Source: JAGXRK01 sp963804005
GTDB lineage: Bacteria; Bacteroidota; Ignavibacteria; Ignavibacteriales; Ignavibacteriaceae
Length of the DNA: 64,000 nucleotides
Assembly (NCBI GenBank): GCA_963804005.1
Contig: CAWDOP010000016.1
Location: forward strand, 123,744 to 187,743
Direction of reading: 5' to 3'
In this document: positions 17,045-30,476 of the stretch, one piece after another
Position numbering within the stretch: position 1 is the stretch's first letter
How the letters are laid out: the number at the start of each line of letters is the position of its first letter
Translations under genes and position numbers: made by a program
Notes under the pieces: model-generated
The model's input: the letters and a program-made list of their open reading frames with translations, nothing else
What the model was told of the DNA's origin: nothing
The model's database searches: none

Positions 17045-18340
17045 TCAATACTGCTTTTTCTTCCTCCACAAAAACTTTAGCCATTCTTTAATTTTTTTCT
17101 CCTGACCGTTTTCTGTTGGAAAATAAAATTGTTTTCCTTTTAATTCATCCGGCAGATAATTCTCTTCAATAAAATGATTTGGATGGTCGTGGGCATATTT
17201 ATACTCTTTGCCATATCCGATGTCTTTCATCAGTTTTGTCGGGGCATTTCTTAAATGAAGCGGGACAGCAAACTGTCCGTTATTTCTTACTTCTGAAATC
17301 GCTTTATCAATTCCCAGATATGCCGCATTACTTTTAGGTGATGATGCAAGATAAGTTGCACACTGAGCTAGTATTATTCGTGCTTCAGGCATTCCTATTT
17401 TATGAACCGCACTAAAAGTTGCTTCAGCCAGAACAAGAGCATTAGGTGAAGCGTTACCAATATCTTCGGATGCTAAAATTACCATTCTTCTCGCAATGAA
17501 TAATGGATCCTCCCCACCTTCAAGCATTCGTGCCATCCAATAAAGTGCTGCATCAGGATCGCTGCCTCTCAGGCTTTTTATAAATGCACTGATCACATTA
17601 TAATGCTCTTCACCGGATTTATCATAAACAACATTTTTCTTCTGAACTACATTTTCAAGAACTTCTTTTGATATGATGATTTCATCTTTTTTCATTTCCT
17701 GAATTACAGCTGATTCCAGAATACTCAGCAGCATTCTTGCGTCTCCGCCTGACAAGTAAAGCAGAAAATCTTTATCAATTTCTTTTATAGGAACGTTTTT
17801 TAAAAACTCATCTTTGCGTACTGCATTATCCAGAATCGATAATAAATCCTCCTGAGATAATTCTTCAAGGATATATACTCTTGCTCTTGATCGTAAAGCA
17901 GGAATTACTTCAAAGGATGGATTCTCTGTTGTTGCACCAATTAATATTAGGTCACCGGATTCCACTGAATTTAACAAGGCATCCTGCTGCGCTTTATTGA
18001 AACGATGAACTTCATCGATAAATAAAATTGTTCTCCTATTCACAAATTTATTTTTCTTTGCAATTTCAATTATCTCACGAATATCTTTTACGCCTGACGA
18101 AACGGCATTGATCTGGTAAAAATCAGCCTTTGTATGATTTGCAATTATTCTTGCAATTGTAGTTTTACCTGAACCGGGTGGTCCCCATAAAATAAATGAA
18201 GTAGGTGTATCGTTTTCAATCATCAATCTGATTGGTTTGCCTTCACCGAGCAGGTTATTTTGCCCGAAAAAATCATTTACTGTGGCAGGTCTTGTTCTTT
18301 CTGCAAGTGGTACGGAAGGAATTTCGAAGTTCTTTTTCAT
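17045..18340 (-). CDS. rarA: replication-associated recombination protein A (AAA+ ATPase)
   Basis: 431 residues. An AAA+ clamp-loader-like ATPase (MgsA/RarA, Mgs1/WRNIP1 relatives) acting at stalled replication forks. Walker A is GPPGSGKTT at 53-61, Walker B ILFIDEVHRFNKAQQ at 105-119, sensor 1 IGATTENPSFEV. The family-specific C-terminal tetramerisation region contains SDPDAALYWMARMLEGGEDP and LRNAPTKLMKDIGYG. It is the last gene of the ddl-ftsB-rarA run, 19 bases after the FtsB-like gene. It converges with the Lon-like gene with only 38 bases between them, which hold a weak hairpin (TGCCG...CGGCA). Confidence 0.95.
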   Translation of the reverse strand: MKKNFEIPSVPLAERTRPATVNDFFGQNNLLGEGKPIRLMIENDTPTSFILWGPPGSGKTTIARIIANHTKADFYQINAVSSGVKDIREIIEIAKKNKFVNRRTILFIDEVHRFNKAQQDALLNSVESGDLILIGATTENPSFEVIPALRSRARVYILEELSQEDLLSILDNAVRKDEFLKNVPIKEIDKDFLLYLSGGDARMLLSILESAVIQEMKKDEIIISKEVLENVVQKKNVVYDKSGEEHYNVISAFIKSLRGSDPDAALYWMARMLEGGEDPLFIARRMVILASEDIGNASPNALVLAEATFSAVHKIGMPEARIILAQCATYLASSPKSNAAYLGIDKAISEVRNNGQFAVPLHLRNAPTKLMKDIGYGKEYKYAHDHPNHFIEENYLPDELKGKQFYFPTENGQEKKIKEWLKFLWRKKKQY

Positions 18341-18359
18341 TTTAAATCAATTTTCACAG

Positions 18360-18653
18360 CTATTCTTCAACGAATTCTATTTTTTTTTCATTTGGTCTTA
18401 TCATATCATATTTTTCTCTGGCAGTTTTTTCAATCTTAGCCGGTATCTTTTTCCTGAGTGAATCTATTTCACCCTCTAATATTCTATTTTCTTTTTCAAG
18501 TAATTCAATTTTTTCATTCAACTCATCAACTTTACCTTTTAGTTCAACATACCTTATTACACCCTTTTCATTAAATAAAAGATACACTCCTCCGACAAGG
18601 CATAGCAAAGCAATAAACAAAAATTTTACTTTATTACTTTTTAATAATTTCAT
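18360..18653 (-). CDS. FtsB/DivIC-type septum formation initiator
   Basis: 97 residues with a single N-terminal membrane helix at about 10-27 and a coiled coil at about 33-68 (KVDELNEKIELLEKENRILE with a regular a/d pattern). It ends with the DivIC/FtsB-type tail KIEKTAREKYDMIRPNEKKI. These bitopic proteins join FtsL and FtsQ in the division complex. The start overlaps the ddl stop by four bases, which couples a cell-division protein to peptidoglycan precursor synthesis. FtsL-like proteins look similar, but the A-R-E-x-Y-x-M-I/x-P-x-E motif favours FtsB/DivIC. Confidence 0.85.
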   Translation of the reverse strand: MKLLKSNKVKFLFIALLCLVGGVYLLFNEKGVIRYVELKGKVDELNEKIELLEKENRILEGEIDSLRKKIPAKIEKTAREKYDMIRPNEKKIEFVEE

Positions 18654-19648
18654 AAACTAAGATTGATAATTTTTTCTACTAACTCATCAAACGAGATTCC
18701 AACTGCTTTCGCCATTTTAGGAACAAGACTGAGTGAAGTCATTCCGGGCAGCGTATTCACTTCAAGTGTATATGGCTTATTATCGGGACTCAATCTAAAG
18801 TCCACCCGTGCATACGTTTCGCATCTTAAAGCTTTAAAAGCATTAACTGCTAATACTTGAAGTTGATGCGATACATCCCCGGATATTTCTGCAGGAACAA
18901 TGTATTCACTCATTCCTGAAGTATATTTGCATTCATAATCATATAAACCATGCTTTGGTTTAATTTCCAGAACAGGCAGAGGTTTATTATCAAGCACCGC
19001 AACAGTAAGTTCACGTCCGGGAATATATTCTTCTATTAAAACTCTATCGGAATATTCATAAGCCTGGATGAATGCTTGTTTTACTTCTTCTTCCGATTTG
19101 CAGATCGTTATCCCAACCGAGGAACCCTGGTCATTTGGTTTAATTACTGCCGGAAAATTTAATTCTGTTTTTATTTTTTCAACAACATAATCAGTTTTGA
19201 TGTCTCCGTTTTTTACTGCAAACCATTTTGGCGTTGAAACTTTATGATGATCAAATAATATTTTTGATTTTATCTTATCCATTGCAAGAGCGCTTGATAA
19301 AACCTTAGAGCCGGTGTATTTAATTTCTTTTAATTCCAACATTGACTGAATAGTCCCATCCTCACCCCACTTTCCGTGAAGCGCCAGAAAAGCAAGATCA
19401 ATTTGTTTCCATATATCAAGATTCAATGCCTTTATATAATTTGGATTTGAAATTGTCCGGTAATTTTCATTAGCAAAAAACAGATCGACATTATCAGGCT
19501 GATCATCACCATAAGCGGGATCAATAATATCCGTTGGATATCCCAGGTTTTGTAATGCTGTATAAACTGATTTTCCTGTTGATTTTGAAACTTCTCTTTC
19601 AGGAGATGTTCCGCCGAGTAAAAGTGCAATGCGTGGTTTTGATTTCAT
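18650..19648 (-). CDS. ddl: D-alanine--D-alanine ligase
   Basis: 332 residues, an ATP-grasp ligase that makes the D-Ala-D-Ala dipeptide of peptidoglycan in the cytoplasm. Visible are LLGGTSPEREVSKSTG at the N-terminus, FLALHGKWGEDGTIQ, the ATP-binding KPNDQGSSVGITIC, EEYIPGRELTVAVL, and the metal-binding C-terminal block ARVDFRLSPDNKPYTLEVN with TLPGMTSLSLVPK. All conserved regions are present. It overlaps the ftsB-like gene and lies 49 bases after the class II aldolase gene on the same strand. Confidence 0.96.
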   Translation of the reverse strand: MKSKPRIALLLGGTSPEREVSKSTGKSVYTALQNLGYPTDIIDPAYGDDQPDNVDLFFANENYRTISNPNYIKALNLDIWKQIDLAFLALHGKWGEDGTIQSMLELKEIKYTGSKVLSSALAMDKIKSKILFDHHKVSTPKWFAVKNGDIKTDYVVEKIKTELNFPAVIKPNDQGSSVGITICKSEEEVKQAFIQAYEYSDRVLIEEYIPGRELTVAVLDNKPLPVLEIKPKHGLYDYECKYTSGMSEYIVPAEISGDVSHQLQVLAVNAFKALRCETYARVDFRLSPDNKPYTLEVNTLPGMTSLSLVPKMAKAVGISFDELVEKIINLSL

Positions 19649-19697
19649 TCGTATTTGAATTTTGTGTATTGTAATTTTCCTGTCTCGTTTTAAAATC

Positions 19698-20354
19698 TTA
19701 ATAAATATTTCTTTTATCCTGCTTTATACCATAAGTTTTTTCAGCCATTTCGAATAGCTTATTAACAACATCATCAGTAAGTTTTTCTGGTTTGCCAATT
19801 TGCTTTGCACGAAAAATAATTTTTGCTACATGTTCAAGTTTTTCCATTTTGTAATAGGCATCAAAAATATCTTTCCCAAAAGTTACAGCCCCGTGATTTT
19901 CTAAAAGCATTGCCCAGGAATAATCGATATAAGGATTCATACTTTCAGGAACTTCATCAGTTGAAGGAACGGCAAATTTACAAAGCGGAACTTTTCCTAA
20001 TGTTAAAACTACTTCGGGAAGATAATGTTCAATTAAACCTTCACCGACCAAAGCGAATGCAGTTGCATATACAGGATGACAATGAACAACGGCATTTATC
20101 TCTTCTCGTTTTGAATATGCAAGAAGATGAATTTTATTTTCAGTTGAAATTTTTCCTTTACCTTTTAAAACTTTTCCATTCAGATCAATCTCCATCAAAT
20201 CATCAACCGTTATTTCACCTTTGCATTTTCCTGAACGTGTAATAAGAACAGAATTGGTCTTTGTTCTCACAGAAAGATTGCCATCGTAAGCAGCAACGAA
20301 TCCTTTTTCATAAACCTTATGACAAACTTCAACTAACTTTTCTTTGAGAGACAT
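19698..20354 (-). CDS. class II aldolase/adducin family protein (fuculose/ribulose-phosphate aldolase-like)
   Basis: 218 residues. A zinc-dependent aldolase or epimerase of the AraD/FucA fold. NLSVRTKTNSVLITRSG and KGKGKISTENKIHL match the phosphate- and substrate-binding part. VVHCHPVYATAFA gives two zinc His, and LLENHGAVTFGKD the third. The usual substrates are L-fuculose-1-phosphate, L-ribulose-5-phosphate or methylthioribulose-1-phosphate; the sequence alone does not choose. Its start overlaps the 3' end of the Gfo/Idh oxidoreductase gene by 22 bases, so the two may act on the same sugar. Confidence 0.9.
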   Translation of the reverse strand: MSLKEKLVEVCHKVYEKGFVAAYDGNLSVRTKTNSVLITRSGKCKGEITVDDLMEIDLNGKVLKGKGKISTENKIHLLAYSKREEINAVVHCHPVYATAFALVGEGLIEHYLPEVVLTLGKVPLCKFAVPSTDEVPESMNPYIDYSWAMLLENHGAVTFGKDIFDAYYKMEKLEHVAKIIFRAKQIGKPEKLTDDVVNKLFEMAEKTYGIKQDKRNIY

Positions 20355-21337
20355 TTTCTTTCCAACTCTTCCATTAATTTCATATTAATCAAACCATCCT
20401 CACCAGTAATTGCAGGGGTTTCATTTTTAAGAAATGATTTATGAATTGATTTTAGCAGATACAGCTGCTTATTACCGCGTTTCCTGAATGCTTTCTTTGC
20501 CTCACCATCAATAAGAATTGTTAATTTAGGAGCAATAAGTTTTCTTCCAATCAGATTTTCAATACTCATTGCACCTTTGTGACATAAAATTTCAATTCTG
20601 TTAAAAGATTTCTTAGAGTTATAAGAAACATTAAAAGTTCCGTAACCTTTTTTAATAAATTTCACGGTTCCAATAGCAAAATCATCAACTTCACTTTGAT
20701 AGACAAGATTATCAATCACACCATCTATACTTTCAATTTCTCCTCCGAGAAATCTAAGAATATCTATCATATGAGTTCCGACATCGCGAAGAGCACCACC
20801 ACCGCTAAGATCTTTCTTAAATCTGTAATTGCTGCTCGGCGAAAAATCAATATTGAAATTGAGTGAAACAGAAACAAGCTTTCCAAGCATTTGATCTCTT
20901 ATCAATTCTCTGGCTTTAACAACCAAAGGATGAAAACGATGCTGATAATTAACAGCGAGATGAACATTATTCTGTTTACAAACATTTACCATTTCTTCGG
21001 CTTGAGCAGAATTCATTGCGATTGGTTTCTCGCAAAGAATGTGTTTGCCTGCTTTTGCTGCTTTCAATACTTGCTCGTAATGATGTGCATTAACACTCGC
21101 GACATAAACTGCAGTTATATCCGACTTAAGAAATTCATCATAGCTATTAAAAGAGGACTGCGCACCAAATTTTTCTGCAATAAATTTTGCTCTGTTTATA
21201 TCTCTACTGTATAATGAAACAAGTTTTCCTCTTCTGGACATTGCTAATGCAGGAATAAAAGTATTTTCAGAAACCCGGCCGCAGCCAGCAATTCCCCATT
21301 TTATTTTTTTTGTTTTGATAGAACCTTTATTTATCAT
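20333..21337 (-). CDS. Gfo/Idh/MocA family NAD(P)-dependent oxidoreductase
   Basis: 334 residues. The N-terminal Rossmann fold carries GIAGCGRVSENTFIPAL. The family motif EKP is in HILCEKPIAMNSAQAE, and the catalytic-domain H-x-H/D pattern appears as RDVGTHMIDILRFLGGEI. Members oxidise or reduce sugars and cyclitols. The substrate is not evident. It overlaps metF by four bases upstream and the class II aldolase by 22 bases downstream, so it sits inside a tightly packed run. Confidence 0.92.
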   Translation of the reverse strand: MINKGSIKTKKIKWGIAGCGRVSENTFIPALAMSRRGKLVSLYSRDINRAKFIAEKFGAQSSFNSYDEFLKSDITAVYVASVNAHHYEQVLKAAKAGKHILCEKPIAMNSAQAEEMVNVCKQNNVHLAVNYQHRFHPLVVKARELIRDQMLGKLVSVSLNFNIDFSPSSNYRFKKDLSGGGALRDVGTHMIDILRFLGGEIESIDGVIDNLVYQSEVDDFAIGTVKFIKKGYGTFNVSYNSKKSFNRIEILCHKGAMSIENLIGRKLIAPKLTILIDGEAKKAFRKRGNKQLYLLKSIHKSFLKNETPAITGEDGLINMKLMEELERKCLSKKS

Positions 21338-22287
21338 TTTATTTTTAATCTTTCCATTAGCTTAATCGTGGGTTTGGAATTCTGCATAATATAAAAATGA
21401 ACTCCTGGAACATTTTTACTAAGAAGTTCTTCCACCTGCTTTGCTGCCCATTCAACACCGATATCAAGAACATGTTCGGGTTTTGCATTCATTATTTCAT
21501 CAGATAATTCTTCAGGAATAGAAACATAAAAATTCTTTGGTATTGAATGAAGCTGAACCTTGGAAGTCACAATTTTTAGTCCCGGGATAATCGGTACAGT
21601 GATACCGATTTGTTTACACATTTCAACATAATCAAAATAATATTTATTATCATAAAACATTTGAGTAACAACATATTCAGCACCCACATCGGTTTTTTGT
21701 TTTACATATTTAATATCTGTTTTTAAGTTAGGTGATTCGAAATGTTTTTCAGGATATCCGCTTACACCAACACAAAAATTCGTTGGCTTTGCATCAAGAA
21801 GATTTTCTTCAAGGAATTTTCCTTTATTCATGTCAACCATCTGCTTAACCAGATCAGATGCATAAAGATTAACACTTTTACCAACTGGAATAGGCTTTTT
21901 GTATCCACTGTCATCGCCCTGAATTGCAAGAACATTTTGAATTCCAAGATAATTTAATTCAATAAGGAAATCTTCAGTTTCTTCTCTCGTAAAGCCCTTT
22001 GTCAGAACGTGTGGAACAGCATCAATATTGTATTTATGCTGAATTAGTGCACAGATACCCAAAGTTCCTGGTCTCTTCCTCTTAACAATCTTCTTAATTC
22101 CCTGCGGAGTTTCGTCGTAATAAACTTCTGCAGCGTGACTTGTAATATCTATAAACGGAGGTCTGTATTTTACTATATCTTCAAGAACCGCAAGTAAACT
22201 GTTTATATCGCCACCACGTTTGGGAGGAATAATTTCGAAACTTATAAGAGGTTCTTTTGCTTGCTCAAGATGTTCAATTACTTTCAT
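21334..22287 (-). CDS. metF: methylenetetrahydrofolate reductase
   Basis: 317 residues, a flavoprotein TIM barrel that reduces 5,10-methylene-THF to 5-methyl-THF for methionine synthesis. Visible are ISFEIIPPKRGGD with the catalytic Glu region, DITSHAAEVYYDE, VLAIQGDDSGYKK and the CVGVSGYPEKHFESPN strand. YVVTQMFYDNKYYFDYV and PIIPGLKIVTSK complete the barrel. It is the first gene of a minus-strand run (metF, Gfo/Idh, aldolase, ddl, ftsB-like, rarA) separated from the penicillin acylase gene by 64 bases. No metH gene is near. Confidence 0.95.
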   Translation of the reverse strand: MKVIEHLEQAKEPLISFEIIPPKRGGDINSLLAVLEDIVKYRPPFIDITSHAAEVYYDETPQGIKKIVKRKRPGTLGICALIQHKYNIDAVPHVLTKGFTREETEDFLIELNYLGIQNVLAIQGDDSGYKKPIPVGKSVNLYASDLVKQMVDMNKGKFLEENLLDAKPTNFCVGVSGYPEKHFESPNLKTDIKYVKQKTDVGAEYVVTQMFYDNKYYFDYVEMCKQIGITVPIIPGLKIVTSKVQLHSIPKNFYVSIPEELSDEIMNAKPEHVLDIGVEWAAKQVEELLSKNVPGVHFYIMQNSKPTIKLMERLKIK

Positions 22288-22351
22288 TTTTTCTTATTAG
22301 TGTTTATGAATATATATCATTATCTGGTTGTAAACATATAATAATCATTCA

Positions 22352-24826
22352 TTATTCAGCAAGAAGTTTGAATAATTTATTTTTACTATTTCTTATATCC
22401 GTTTCATTTGTGCATATCTTCATATACTTACCATTAAGCCATAGCGGAGTCATATCACTGTAATGATCGCTCATAACATTTCCGGATTGACCGGTTGTTA
22501 AAATAATATAAAAATTATCGGGATCAGCATAGTCATGAATAAATCTCATTTGAGGTCCCAAAATATTTTCATATTCTTCATGATCCAATAAACCAATTTC
22601 CTCGTTTGCTTCAAAGAACGGATATTCTGTGTTGAATATTGTTGTGCCGTCTCCACCTATATTGTAAGGACCTATGTTTATAAAATTATCAAGTATTGCC
22701 GCTTGTCCGCTGAATGAATGTTTGAAAAAAACTTTATGAAGATTTCCCCATTGCCAGCTAGCTACGTTTTTTCCTAGTTTATTTTCTAATTCAGTTAAAG
22801 CATAAGAAAGACTTTTTCTGATTATCTCATCTCGCGTTTCAATTTTATTTGTTGTGATATTATTAAACCATGATGAATTTGGATTTTTAAGTATCTGAAG
22901 AATACTTCTGTACGGAACATTGGCAATAAACACAAACTGATTATAAAGTTCTTTGCCAAGCTCATCATAATAAGTGTTCTTTAAAAGATGATTTAAGAAT
23001 GATGAGTAAATAGCCGGAGCCTGACTTTGGCTGTTCATTTCATAATCCCATTCGGACAGAAGTTCAAGAGATTTTTTTAAATTTTTATCCTGGATTTTAA
23101 TTCCTTTAAATGCATCAAGAATATATTTTGTTACTATCTTCGCATAAGGTGAATTAATATCCGTTTGATATTTCATAAAATCTTCTTTTGAATGAACATC
23201 TTTTGAATGGATTAGTTCCATAATCCTGTCAATTCTCGATGAAGGTTCCCAAAGATTTGATATATGATATTTAAAACTCTTAATTACTTTATTGTTTGCT
23301 GTTGCAATATAATTCTGCGGTGGATTTAACAAGTAAGGTAATTCATTAAAAGGAACATACCCCTGCCAGTCATTTTCAGTTGTTGTTCCGTCAAAAATTA
23401 ACGTCGGATTATTACTCTTCCTTAAAGGAACTCTTGCAGCAAAAACATATCCAATATTTTCTTCCTTATCTGTATAAACAAAATTTTGCCCGGGTAAACT
23501 AAAATCCTTCAATGCATTTCTGAACTCAATAAAGTTTTTTGCTTTGTTAAGATTAAAAAAAGCATTAAGCTCATCACTGAATTCATTTCCTATCCATTGC
23601 ATACTAATTGCAGGCATTTTTATTTGTTCTTCGCTGAATAACAAAGTTCCGGGATGTATATCTGAAATTATCGGACCTCGGTGAGTTTCTTTAATCTCAT
23701 AAACATAATTATCAGCATCTTTTACTTTAATTGTGTCTTTAAATATTTTAAGTTCTTTCCAACTGTTATTCACAAAATAATTTTTTCCGGATGAATCAAT
23801 TTTCTCTATATAAAAATCAGCATCATCGTTCATTATGTTTGTCATTGTCCACGAGATATTATCATTCATTCCGATTACTATACCCGGAACACCCGGGATA
23901 GATACACCGGCGGCATTCCAGCCTGCCTTACCGCCAGCTAGTTCTTTGCTTTTGATTACGACTGCATAAAATTTACCCGGTGCACTGAAAGCAAGATGAG
24001 GATCATTCGCAATTATCGGTTTACCGGATTCCGACATTTTACTGTTTACTACCCAGTTGTTTGAACCGAGATGAGTCCCGTAAATACCAAGGAAGTTTCT
24101 GAATTGTTTGTCAGTTTCAATCAATGAAGAATTTAATGCGGTTAGTTTCTTATAATCTGATTGAATAATGTATGGTGCATTTTCGGGATAATCGGGAAGT
24201 ATTTCCAGTGCTTTTTCTTTTCCAAGCTCTTGAACTATTTGTGCAAAAGTGAAATCAACCCACCACGACATATTAAGTTCCCAGCCCATTAATCTTACTA
24301 TTATCAAACTATGAACTGGTTCCCATTCATAAGGATCATAACCGAGAACATCAAATTCAATCGGATATTTTCCTTTTGCTTTACTTATGTAGAGATTTAC
24401 TCCATCTGAATAGGATTTAAGAATGCTAAGTACTCTGGGATTATACTTATTTAGATTTTTGAGAATATTTCTTTTGATGCCAACTGTTCTGAACATTTTA
24501 TCAAAAGGAAGAGTTTTCTCACCAAGAATTTCACTCAATCTTCCTTCGCCGGCACGACGCACAATATCCATTGTAAATAATCTTTCCTGTGCGTGAAGAA
24601 AACCAAGTGCAAATGCCGCATCTTCATCTGTCTCTGCAAAGATATAAGGTACGGCCATACTATCACAGTAAATTTCAATATTTTTGCTTATTCCTGAAGT
24701 TTTAAGCTCACCGGAATATTCAGGTAAAGAGGACTTAAGCATTCGCTCGATGAAGTATCCGCCGATCAGAAAAAATATTATAAATGAAACGGTTATACCA
24801 ATTGTTATTTTAATCCACTTAGGCAT
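22352..24826 (-). CDS. penicillin acylase family (S45) N-terminal nucleophile hydrolase
   Basis: 824 residues. A membrane anchor or uncleaved signal lies at about 5-27 (ITIGITVSFIIFFLIGG). The alpha-chain region contains GFLHAQERLFTMDIVRRAGE, the family's usual H-A-x-x-R-x-x-x-M-x-x-x-R. The nucleophile is Ser255 in HLGSNNWVV, where autoproteolysis should split alpha and beta chains. The oxyanion residues follow in PIIANDPHLAF, and VSIPGVPGIVIGMNDNISW is the conserved beta-chain block. The protein acts in the periplasm on amide bonds; members cleave penicillins, cephalosporins or acyl-homoserine lactones, and the natural substrate here is not known. A TAnnTTTG-type -7 element lies about 25 bases upstream. 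Confidence 0.93.
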   Translation of the reverse strand: MPKWIKITIGITVSFIIFFLIGGYFIERMLKSSLPEYSGELKTSGISKNIEIYCDSMAVPYIFAETDEDAAFALGFLHAQERLFTMDIVRRAGEGRLSEILGEKTLPFDKMFRTVGIKRNILKNLNKYNPRVLSILKSYSDGVNLYISKAKGKYPIEFDVLGYDPYEWEPVHSLIIVRLMGWELNMSWWVDFTFAQIVQELGKEKALEILPDYPENAPYIIQSDYKKLTALNSSLIETDKQFRNFLGIYGTHLGSNNWVVNSKMSESGKPIIANDPHLAFSAPGKFYAVVIKSKELAGGKAGWNAAGVSIPGVPGIVIGMNDNISWTMTNIMNDDADFYIEKIDSSGKNYFVNNSWKELKIFKDTIKVKDADNYVYEIKETHRGPIISDIHPGTLLFSEEQIKMPAISMQWIGNEFSDELNAFFNLNKAKNFIEFRNALKDFSLPGQNFVYTDKEENIGYVFAARVPLRKSNNPTLIFDGTTTENDWQGYVPFNELPYLLNPPQNYIATANNKVIKSFKYHISNLWEPSSRIDRIMELIHSKDVHSKEDFMKYQTDINSPYAKIVTKYILDAFKGIKIQDKNLKKSLELLSEWDYEMNSQSQAPAIYSSFLNHLLKNTYYDELGKELYNQFVFIANVPYRSILQILKNPNSSWFNNITTNKIETRDEIIRKSLSYALTELENKLGKNVASWQWGNLHKVFFKHSFSGQAAILDNFINIGPYNIGGDGTTIFNTEYPFFEANEEIGLLDHEEYENILGPQMRFIHDYADPDNFYIILTTGQSGNVMSDHYSDMTPLWLNGKYMKICTNETDIRNSKNKLFKLLAE

Positions 24827-24850
24827 TTAAATTTTCTGAATTGATGATGA

Positions 24851-24858
24851 CAAATATA
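24851..24858 (-). promoter_or_regulatory. Bacteroidota -7 promoter element of the penicillin acylase gene
   Basis: On the minus strand the bases read TATATTTG, an exact fit to TAnnTTTG. No TTG is seen at the matching -33 distance, so the promoter is only half supported. The start codon is 25 bases downstream. Confidence 0.4.
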
Positions 24859-24957
24859 AGAATTATTGCGAAGGAAGTGTTGATAAGAAATTTCGGTAAT
24901 TAGCGCAGAATCTTAGGATTAGGAAATTTTTTATGATAAAACAATTTAACTAGAAAT

Positions 24958-24990
24958 AAAAAAACCCCGATCAAAAAATGACCGGGGTCA
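24958..24990 (-). terminator. terminator of the rRNA operon
   Basis: On the minus strand, just after the 5S gene, ACCCCGGTCA pairs with TGATCGGGGT (one G-T pair), and seven T residues follow. It is a strong intrinsic terminator. Confidence 0.9.
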
Positions 24991-24999
24991 AATAAATTT

Positions 25000-25112
<113 letters not shown>

Positions 25113-25191
25113 AATTAAACTCAAAAAATAAAATTGAAAGATGAAAGAGCAGAGCCCTAGAGAGAAACAAATCTGTATATAAAAATTTAAT

Positions 25192-28194
<3,003 letters not shown>

Positions 28195-28318
28195 AAAATT
28201 TTTATACACAGATAGATTTGTGCTCTCTTAAGAACATTAAATCTAAATTTTTTATTCTATTTTTCAGGCTCAGTAAAACTTCTCCCGAATAAACGGGATT
28301 GTTTTTTACTCTTTCAAT

Positions 28319-28331
28319 CTTTCAAAGAACA
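28319..28331 (-). promoter_or_regulatory. boxA-like antitermination site before 23S
   Basis: On the minus strand TGTTCTTTGAAAG, close to boxA (TGCTCTTTAACA) bound by NusB-S10. An identical copy precedes 16S at 30290..30302. The site lies in the tRNA-Ala/23S spacer. Confidence 0.65.
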
Positions 28332-28357
28332 TTTTTCCTTACATAAAAAGAAAATAG

Positions 28358-28430
28358 TGGAGCTAATCGGGATCGAACCGATAACCTCCGCCTTGCAAGG
28401 GCGGCGCTCTCCCAATTGAGCTATAGCCCC
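28358..28430 (-). tRNA. tRNA-Ala (anticodon TGC)
   Basis: 73 bases. The acceptor stem GGGGCTA pairs with TAGCTCC, the D-arm reads AGCTCAATTGGGAGAGC, the anticodon loop CCTTGCAAG contains TGC, and the T-arm contains GGTTCGATCCC. CCA is not encoded. It lies in the 16S-23S spacer. Confidence 0.97.
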
Positions 28431-28496
28431 AAAACTTCAAATGAAGTTATGGGTTAGGTTTATCAATACAAAAAAGAACAACACAACCCTAAAAAG

Positions 28497-28570
<74 letters not shown>

Positions 28571-28670
28571 AGGATTTCTTAAGCCTAAAGCTCAAGTAAA
28601 TTCATTTTATTTAGTAGAGAACAATAAGAAAGAGCGAGCAGCGATAGTTAATTGTGAATTAACGATTACT

Positions 28671-30208
<1,538 letters not shown>

Positions 30209-30289
30209 TAAAAACTATAAAAAGTTTGTAATCTTGGCAAATACTTGCTTAGTTAAATTCACTAAATTAAAAGATTCGCTGCTTTCACT

Positions 30290-30302
30290 CTTTCAAAGAA
30301 CA
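30290..30302 (-). promoter_or_regulatory. boxA-like antitermination site before 16S
   Basis: TGTTCTTTGAAAG on the minus strand, identical to the copy before 23S. It lies in the leader between the leader hairpin and 16S. Confidence 0.65.
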
Positions 30303-30309
30303 AAAATTT

Positions 30310-30332
30310 GCCCTTCTTCATTAAAGAAGGGC
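30310..30332 (-). terminator. hairpin in the rRNA leader
   Basis: An eight-base stem, GCCCTTCT/AGAAGGGC (30332..30325 with 30317..30310), with a seven-base loop, followed on the minus strand by AAATTTTTG. It could end read-through from the export gene upstream or act as a leader attenuator, since the rRNA promoter lies upstream of it. Confidence 0.5.
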
Positions 30333-30443
30333 TTCAAATTTAATAGGATTAATTTCTAAAGTCAATAGAATCGATTGCTAAAGAATAAATATTCTTTGAT
30401 TTTTACTCACAATCGCATAAAGAACTTTTACAAATTAGCCTGA

Positions 30444-30473
30444 CAAAAATATGATTTTAATGATCAATGTCAA
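30444..30473 (-). promoter_or_regulatory. rRNA operon promoter, Bacteroidota type
   Basis: On the minus strand TTG (30473..30471), 19 bases, then TATTTTTG (30451..30444): an exact fit to the Bacteroidota consensus TTG-N19-TAnnTTTG. The -33 side also reads TTGACA. It lies just downstream of the stop of the export gene and about 240 bases before 16S. Confidence 0.8.
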
Positions 30474-30476
30474 GTT

